Shown here: one piece after another, positions 6,448 through 9,557 of the stretch
Layout: each line of letters begins with the position of its first letter
Position numbering within the stretch: position 1 is the first letter of the stretch
Origin: Thermohalobaculum sp039817245
Lineage (GTDB): Bacteria; Pseudomonadota; Alphaproteobacteria; Rhodobacterales; Rhodobacteraceae
DNA length: 9,557 nt
NCBI GenBank assembly: GCA_039817245.1
Contig: JBCBWF010000181.1
Location: 1-9,557 of the forward strand
Direction: 5' to 3'
Position numbers and translations under genes: made by a program
Notes under the pieces: generated by a model
What the model saw: only the letters and a program-made list of their open reading frames with translations
The model's database searches: none
What the model was told of the DNA's origin: nothing

Positions 6448-7124
6448 GCGCGCTCCTGTCCATCGAGGGTGCGGCCAAGCACTACCCAAGCGGCGATACC
6501 GTGGTGCGCGCGCTCGACGGGGTCTCGGTCGACATCCATGCAGGCGAGCTCGTGGCGATCATGGGCCCGTCGGGATCCGGCAAGAGCACCTTCCTGCTGA
6601 TCGCAGGGCTGATCGATCAGCCGAGCTTCGGCGAGGTGCGCTTCGGGGGAGAGCTGATGTCGAGCCCTGATATCGATCTCGACCGGCTCCGCGATTTCCG
6701 GCGGCAGAACATCGGTTTCGTCTTCCAGAAGGCCAACCTCATCCCCTTCCTCAGCGCGGCCGAGAACGTGGCGCTGGCGATGGAGATGGATGACGTGTTG
6801 CCCGCGGATGCGCGCCGCCATGCCGAGGCGCTTCTCGCGTCGCTCGGGCTCGGCCACCGGGTCGACAACCGGCCGAGCCGGCTCTCGGGCGGCGAGCAGC
6901 AGCGCGTCTCGATCGCCCGCGCGCTGGCGAACGACCCGAGGCTGATCCTCGCGGACGAGCCGACGGCGGCACTCGACAGCGTGCGCGGACGCCAGGCGAT
7001 CTCGGTGCTTCGCCGCATCGCCGACGAGCGCGGGACCGCAGTGGCCGTGGTCACTCACGACTCGCGGTCCCTCGATCTCTTCGACCGGGTCATCCACTTC
7101 GAGGACGGCCGGATCGTGAGCTGA
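6444..7124 (+). CDS. ABC exporter ATP-binding subunit (MacB/LolD/DevA type)
   Basis: A complete 226-residue nucleotide-binding subunit. It has Walker A GPSGSGKST (41-49), Q-loop Gln95 in FVFQ, the signature LSGGEQQR (147-154), Walker B LILADEPT (167-174) with catalytic Glu172, D-loop ALD (176-178), and switch His205 in VTHD. The FVFQ.NLIPFLSAAENV stretch is typical of the LolD/MacB/DevA group that pairs with FtsX-like permeases. All catalytic positions are intact. It powers the preceding permease-adaptor pair and is translationally coupled to the permease (ATGA). Seventeen bases after its stop a small membrane-protein gene begins with its own ribosome site, apparently the last gene of the operon. 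Confidence 0.96.
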   Translation: MSALLSIEGAAKHYPSGDTVVRALDGVSVDIHAGELVAIMGPSGSGKSTFLLIAGLIDQPSFGEVRFGGELMSSPDIDLDRLRDFRRQNIGFVFQKANLIPFLSAAENVALAMEMDDVLPADARRHAEALLASLGLGHRVDNRPSRLSGGEQQRVSIARALANDPRLILADEPTAALDSVRGRQAISVLRRIADERGTAVAVVTHDSRSLDLFDRVIHFEDGRIVS

Positions 7125-7140
7125 GGCAGGAAGAACGCGC

Positions 7141-7254
7141 GTGGCAGTGGAGGGTGAGATGTGGATCTACAAGGGCCGCGCAGGCCCGCGGGCGACCCGG
7201 CGGCTCGTGCTGGCGATCATCGCCGCGATCCTGCCGATGCTGAACATCGAGTGA
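7141..7254 (+). CDS. Small single-pass membrane protein (37 aa, or 31 aa from 7159)
   Basis: A short gene I do not recognise. From GTG 7141 it encodes 37 residues, with AGGAAG (7128-7133) 7 bases upstream. From ATG 7159 it encodes 31 residues starting MWIYKGRAG, with GGAGGG (7149-7154) 4 bases upstream. Either start is possible. The peptide has a basic stretch with several Arg (ending TRR) followed by one hydrophobic helix LVLAIIAAILPML and a short acidic end NIE, so it should sit in the inner membrane with the N-terminus inside. From codon 7159 on, nearly every codon ends in G or C, matching the surrounding genes. It starts 16 bases after the ATPase stop, so it may be a small accessory subunit or regulator of the exporter, by inference from position. 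Confidence 0.68.
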   Translation: MAVEGEMWIYKGRAGPRATRRLVLAIIAAILPMLNIE

Positions 7255-7259
7255 CGGGT

Positions 7260-7284
7260 GGCCCCGGAGGCATGCTCCGGGGCC
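7260..7284. terminator. 10-bp palindromic hairpin between convergent genes
   Basis: GGCCCCGGAG (7260-7269) pairs perfectly with CTCCGGGGCC (7275-7284) around a 5-base loop GCATG. It lies 5 bases after the small membrane-protein stop and between two convergent operons, the usual place for a bidirectional terminator. No T-tract is present on either strand, so termination is inferred from stem strength and location. Confidence 0.55.
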
Positions 7285-7323
7285 GCCATAAGATCGATCT
7301 GGCCGGGAGGCATGCTCCGGGGC
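7266..7323. repeat. 18-bp direct repeat pair at 40-bp period
   Basis: GGAGGCATGCTCCGGGGC occurs at 7266-7283 and again, identically, at 7306-7323. The first copy is the right-hand part of a perfect hairpin. The second has mismatches in the outer stem, so only GGAG/CTCC still pairs closely. This looks like a duplicated terminator-like unit with one copy decayed, or a small interspersed repeat. The rest of the 93-base gap between genes holds nothing else I can recognise. Confidence 0.75.
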
Positions 7324-7347
7324 TGCGGTGGGATCGCGCGGGCCGGC

Positions 7348-7932
7348 TCAGTCCTGCGCGATGGCCTCGAGCTCGATGACGACCGTCACCTCGTCGCCGA
7401 CGATGCCGCCGAGCGCGTAGGTCATGCCATACTCCGACCGCATGATGGTGGCCTCGGCCGAGACGCCGATGGTGCGCTTCTTGTGGCCGAAGGGATAGGG
7501 CTCGTCCTTGTTGAGCGTGACCGTGACCTCCACGGGCTTGGTCTGGCCGAGAAGGGTGAGCTCGCCGGGGATCATCCCCGTCGTCTCGCCGGTCACTTCG
7601 CCGCCATCGGCGACAAAGACGACCGCAGGATGCTCCGTCACGTTCAGGAAGTCCTTGTTGCGCACATGGTCGTCGCGCCGCTTGTCGTTGGTAAACACCG
7701 AGGCCGGGTTCACCTCCACGCGGATGTCGCTCACCGTCTTCTCCTTCGCGTTGTAGACGAAGGAGCCGGTCACTTCCGTGAACCAGCCGAGCGTGCGAGC
7801 ATAGCCGATATGGTCGACCCAGAAGGCCACGGTGGTGTGAGTCGGGTCGAGCTCGAAGGTCACCGGCTCGGCCTTGGCCGCAAGCGGGGCGGCGAGCAGC
7901 GCGGCGGTCAGAAGAGCGGCGCGGACGGTCAT
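7348..7932 (-). CDS. YceI-family periplasmic protein (lipocalin-like, isoprenoid-binding)
   Basis: A 194-residue exported protein. Residues 1-21 are a signal peptide (hydrophobic ALLTAALLAAPLAAKA) cleaved before Glu22. The mature part opens with FELDPTHTTVAFWVDHIGYARTLGWF, the YceI signature Asp-x-x-His...His...G-x-F, and runs the full length of the domain. It includes the family elements VSDIRVEVNPASVFTNDKRRDDHVRNKDFLNVTEHP and PGELTLLGQTKPV. YceI proteins form a beta-barrel that binds a polyisoprenoid; their physiological role is mostly unsettled, with links to quinone or stress functions. The ATG at 7932 has AGGGAGA 5 bases upstream and begins the signal peptide; an in-frame extension to 8040 would spoil it. 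It is convergent with the exporter operon and divergent from the ars operon. Confidence 0.93.
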   Translation of the reverse strand: MTVRAALLTAALLAAPLAAKAEPVTFELDPTHTTVAFWVDHIGYARTLGWFTEVTGSFVYNAKEKTVSDIRVEVNPASVFTNDKRRDDHVRNKDFLNVTEHPAVVFVADGGEVTGETTGMIPGELTLLGQTKPVEVTVTLNKDEPYPFGHKKRTIGVSAEATIMRSEYGMTYALGGIVGDEVTVVIELEAIAQD

Positions 7933-8032
7933 GGCAGTCTCCCTGTTTTCGGTGGCTTTTCGCAGAGATAGGTCCTCGGCGGCGCCATGCCATCGGGCGC
8001 GCTTGCCGAAGACGCAAATCCGCCAGTGACAT
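7933..8032. promoter_or_regulatory. Intergenic region between yceI and the ars operon
   Basis: About 100 bases that must hold the minus-strand yceI promoter and part of the ars promoter. The Shine-Dalgarno of the YceI gene is the complement of 7938-7944. GTGACA (8026-8031) is a candidate -35 for the ars gene. I see no convincing -10/-35 pair for yceI and no reading frame of its own. Confidence 0.45.
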
Positions 8033-8068
8033 AAATCCATGATTCATGTATCCATGAATAATGGATTT
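8033..8068. promoter_or_regulatory. 36-bp palindromic ArsR operator overlapping the start codon
   Basis: The 36 bases are a near-perfect inverted repeat: AAATCCAT (8033-8040) mirrors ATGGATTT (8061-8068) and ATTCATG (8042-8048) mirrors CATGAAT (8053-8059) about the same centre, with 32 of 36 positions symmetric. ATCCATGA also recurs directly at 8035-8042 and 8050-8057. It is strikingly AT-rich against the surrounding sequence. ArsR dimers bind such symmetric AT-rich sites over their own promoters, so this should be the arsenite-responsive autorepression site. The ATG at 8061 is inside the right arm. Confidence 0.8.
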
Positions 8069-8927
8069 AGCTCTGCAGTCAGAAGCGCTCACAGCGCTTG
8101 GTCATCCGGGTCGGCTCGCGGTCTTCCGCCTGCTCGCCCGCCGCGCGCCCGATGGCGTGCGTCCGTGCGACATCGCCGATGCGCTGGGACTGAAGCCCAA
8201 CACGCTCTCCGTCTATGTGAACACCCTCGCCCGCGCAGGGCTCGTCACCTCGGAGCGGGCCGGCAAATCGGTCTTCTACCGCATCGATCTCCGCCGCACG
8301 GGAGCGCTGATCCACTTTATCGTCGCCGATTGCTGCCGTGGCCGGCCTGAACTGTGTGAGCCGCTCGCAGCGCATGCCCTGCAACGCCTGGAAGAAGGAA
8401 CGCACAGTATGTCCGACCACCGCTTCAACGTTCTCTTCGTCTGCACCGGAAACTCGGCCCGCTCGATCTTCGCCGAGGCGATCCTGGCCAAGGAGGGGGC
8501 GGAGAAGTTCCGCGCCTTCTCCGCCGGCACGCGCCCGTTCTCCGAGCTCAACCCGCACGCGGTCGCCGTGCTCGAGAAGCTCGGCCACGATGTCTCGAAC
8601 CTGCGCGCCAAGAATATCGGCGAGTTCCAGAAGGCCGATGCGCCGAAGATGGACTTCGTCTTCACCGTGTGCGACCGCGCGGCGAACGAGGAATGCCCGC
8701 CCTGGCCGGGCCAGCCCATCTCCGCCCATTGGGGGATGCCGGATCCGGTCAAGACCGAGGGCACGGATGCCGAGAAGGGCCTCGCCTTCCAGCAGACATA
8801 CCGGATCATGCGCCACCGGCTGACCGGTTTTCTCGCGCTGCCCGTGGCCGAGCTCGACCGCATCTCGCTGCAGCGCGCACTGGACGAGATCGGCCGCACC
8901 GGCGTGGAGGCGACCGCCGCACCCTGA
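8061..8927 (+). CDS. ArsR-ArsC fusion: arsenite-responsive repressor joined to low-molecular-weight-phosphatase-type arsenate reductase
   Basis: A 288-residue two-domain protein. Residues 1-110 are an ArsR/SmtB winged helix (LGHPGRLAVFRLL at 13-25, recognition helix region KPNTLSVYVNTLARAGLV at 45-62). It lacks the classical CVCDL site but has Cys91, Cys92 and Cys99, like the C-terminal As(III) site of the Acidithiobacillus-type ArsR. Residues about 121-280 are a thioredoxin-coupled ArsC: P-loop CTGNSARS (128-135) with nucleophile Cys128, resolving cysteines Cys204 and Cys212, and the Asp228-Pro229 acid loop. One chain would both sense arsenite and reduce arsenate to it. No Shine-Dalgarno precedes ATG 8061. 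A second ATG at 8409 (Met117) has a good one and would yield free ArsC. It is followed after 79 bases by the GAPDH. Confidence 0.93.
   Translation: MDLALQSEALTALGHPGRLAVFRLLARRAPDGVRPCDIADALGLKPNTLSVYVNTLARAGLVTSERAGKSVFYRIDLRRTGALIHFIVADCCRGRPELCEPLAAHALQRLEEGTHSMSDHRFNVLFVCTGNSARSIFAEAILAKEGAEKFRAFSAGTRPFSELNPHAVAVLEKLGHDVSNLRAKNIGEFQKADAPKMDFVFTVCDRAANEECPPWPGQPISAHWGMPDPVKTEGTDAEKGLAFQQTYRIMRHRLTGFLALPVAELDRISLQRALDEIGRTGVEATAAP
8393..8411 (+). promoter_or_regulatory. Internal ribosome site and start codon for free ArsC
   Basis: AGAAGGA at 8393-8399 is followed by ATG at 8409-8411, in frame inside the fusion and exactly at the domain junction (MSDHRFNVLFVCTG). A good Shine-Dalgarno inside a reading frame at the domain border suggests that a separate 172-residue arsenate reductase is also made, or that this is the remnant of an ancestral separate arsC start. 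Confidence 0.6.
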
Positions 8928-8954
8928 GGCCCGCCTCCCTGAAGACACCCACAA

Positions 8955-8980
8955 GCGCGCCCGGGAAGGCCCGAGCGCGC
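8955..8980 (+). other. Intercistronic hairpin between arsRC and gap
   Basis: GCGCGCCCGGG (8955-8965) and CCCGAGCGCGC (8970-8980) form an 11-position stem with one C-A mismatch and the 4-base loop AAGG, in the 79-base gap before the GAPDH gene. No T-run follows. It could be a partial terminator or an mRNA end-stabiliser that sets the GAPDH level below that of the repressor-reductase. Confidence 0.5.
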
Positions 8981-9006
8981 CACTCTCATGCATATGGAGT
9001 ACGCGC

Positions 9007-9557
9007 ATGGTTCGGATCGCGATCAACGGTATGGGCAGGATCGGCAAGCTGGTTCTGCGCGCCTTCGTGGAGGAGGGGATGCCCGGCGAGATCCTGCTTC
9101 TCAACGATGCGGCCGGCGATCCCGCCCAGCATGCGCATCTCCTGGAGTTCGATACCGTCCACGGTCGCTGGCCAGCGCGCTTCGCCCACGACGCCGAGAG
9201 CGTGACGATCAACGACCGCCGCATGCGGATGACCGCGGCGAAGCGGATCGAGGACCTGCCGCTGGCGGAGCTCGGGATCGACCTCGTCGTCGACTGTACC
9301 GGTGTGTTCAAGACCACGGCCAAGGTGCAGCCCTACTACGATGCCGGCGTGAGGAAGGTCGTCGTCTCCGCCCCGGTGAAGGAGGAGCCGGCGCTCAACC
9401 TCGTCTACGGCGTCAACCACGGGCTTTACGATCCTGCGACGCACCATCTCGTCACCGCGGCGAGCTGCACCACGAACTGCCTCGCCCCGGTGGTGAAAGT
9501 GCTGCACGAGGAGATCGGAATCGCCCATGGCTCGATCACCACGATCCACGACGTGAC
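9007..9557 (+). CDS. ArsJ-associated glyceraldehyde-3-phosphate dehydrogenase, N-terminal part (3' end outside window)
   Basis: The first 183 codons of a GAPDH. The NAD-binding start is MVRIAINGMGRIGKLVLRAF (1-20) with Asn33/Asp34 at the ribose position. The catalytic site is SCTTNC with nucleophile Cys154, and TIHD carries the partner His181. AHLLEFDTVHGRW (43-55), SAPVKEEPALNLVYGVN (121-137) and the TIHD variant recall the GAPDH subgroup encoded next to arsJ. In that pathway GAPDH uses arsenate in place of phosphate to form 1-arseno-3-phosphoglycerate, which ArsJ exports. GGAG (8996-8999) lies 7 bases before the ATG. The family is usually about 335 residues, so nearly half is missing past the window edge. 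The ars context supports a resistance rather than a glycolytic role. The next gene is predicted to be arsJ, which I cannot see. Confidence 0.93.
   Translation, partial: MVRIAINGMGRIGKLVLRAFVEEGMPGEILLLNDAAGDPAQHAHLLEFDTVHGRWPARFAHDAESVTINDRRMRMTAAKRIEDLPLAELGIDLVVDCTGVFKTTAKVQPYYDAGVRKVVVSAPVKEEPALNLVYGVNHGLYDPATHHLVTAASCTTNCLAPVVKVLHEEIGIAHGSITTIHDV

Noticed and set aside
7933..8040. Upstream start at 8040 for the YceI protein
   Set aside because: It would place 36 polar residues before an otherwise perfect signal peptide and run into the ars operator.
8079..9323. Long minus-strand frame (414 codons) opposite the ars genes
   Set aside because: Spans the fusion, the gap and the GAPDH in antisense and shows no domain; both sense-strand proteins are well identified.
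1..9557. CRISPR array, tRNA/rRNA genes, insertion sequences or attachment sites
   Set aside because: I saw no regularly spaced repeats, no tRNA-like cloverleaf, no transposase and no terminal inverted repeats; the only direct repeat pair is the 18-bp one at 7266-7323.

Overview
This window is a GC-rich (high GC3), gene-dense bacterial segment with stop/start overlaps between consecutive genes. The gene content (aerobic HemF, a YdfG-type SDR, an OmpR/HK pair, a MacA/MacB-like exporter, a YceI protein and an ArsR-ArsC fusion with an ArsJ-type GAPDH) fits an alphaproteobacterium, most likely Rhodobacterales or a relative. That assignment is inference from protein style, not from a marker gene.

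Layout: (1) 1-1049, plus strand: the 3' end of hemF, overlapped by a complete SDR dehydrogenase of the YdfG family. (2) 3141-1046, minus strand: an OmpR-family response regulator and a HAMP-type sensor histidine kinase in one operon (ATGA overlap). The kinase stop codon overlaps the convergent SDR stop codon. (3) 3142-3341: a divergent promoter region with an RstA-box-like TTAC repeat. (4) 3342-4025, plus strand: two small exported proteins, one made of 27-residue CxGGxC repeats and one with two canonical EF-hands, followed by a strong hairpin. (5) 4109-7254, plus strand: a tightly overlapped adaptor / FtsX-like permease / ABC ATPase operon in DevBCA order, ending in a previously uncalled 31-37 residue single-pass membrane protein. 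(6) 7255-7347: a 40-bp-period repeat with a palindrome. (7) 7932-7348, minus strand: a periplasmic YceI protein. (8) 8033-9557, plus strand: an arsenic resistance operon with a 36-bp operator-like palindrome over the start codon, a single-chain ArsR-ArsC fusion, and the first 183 codons of an ArsJ-associated GAPDH that runs off the window.

Working together: the ars genes form a coherent unit. The ArsR half senses As(III), the ArsC half reduces arsenate, and the GAPDH is expected to make 1-arseno-3-phosphoglycerate for an ArsJ exporter that should lie just beyond position 9557. The two-component system sits head to head with the secreted repeat protein and the EF-hand protein, so these two genes are its most likely targets. 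Whether the ABC exporter belongs to the same response is open. The least described parts are the CxGGxC repeat protein with its EF-hand partner and divergent regulator, and the small membrane protein at the end of the exporter operon.
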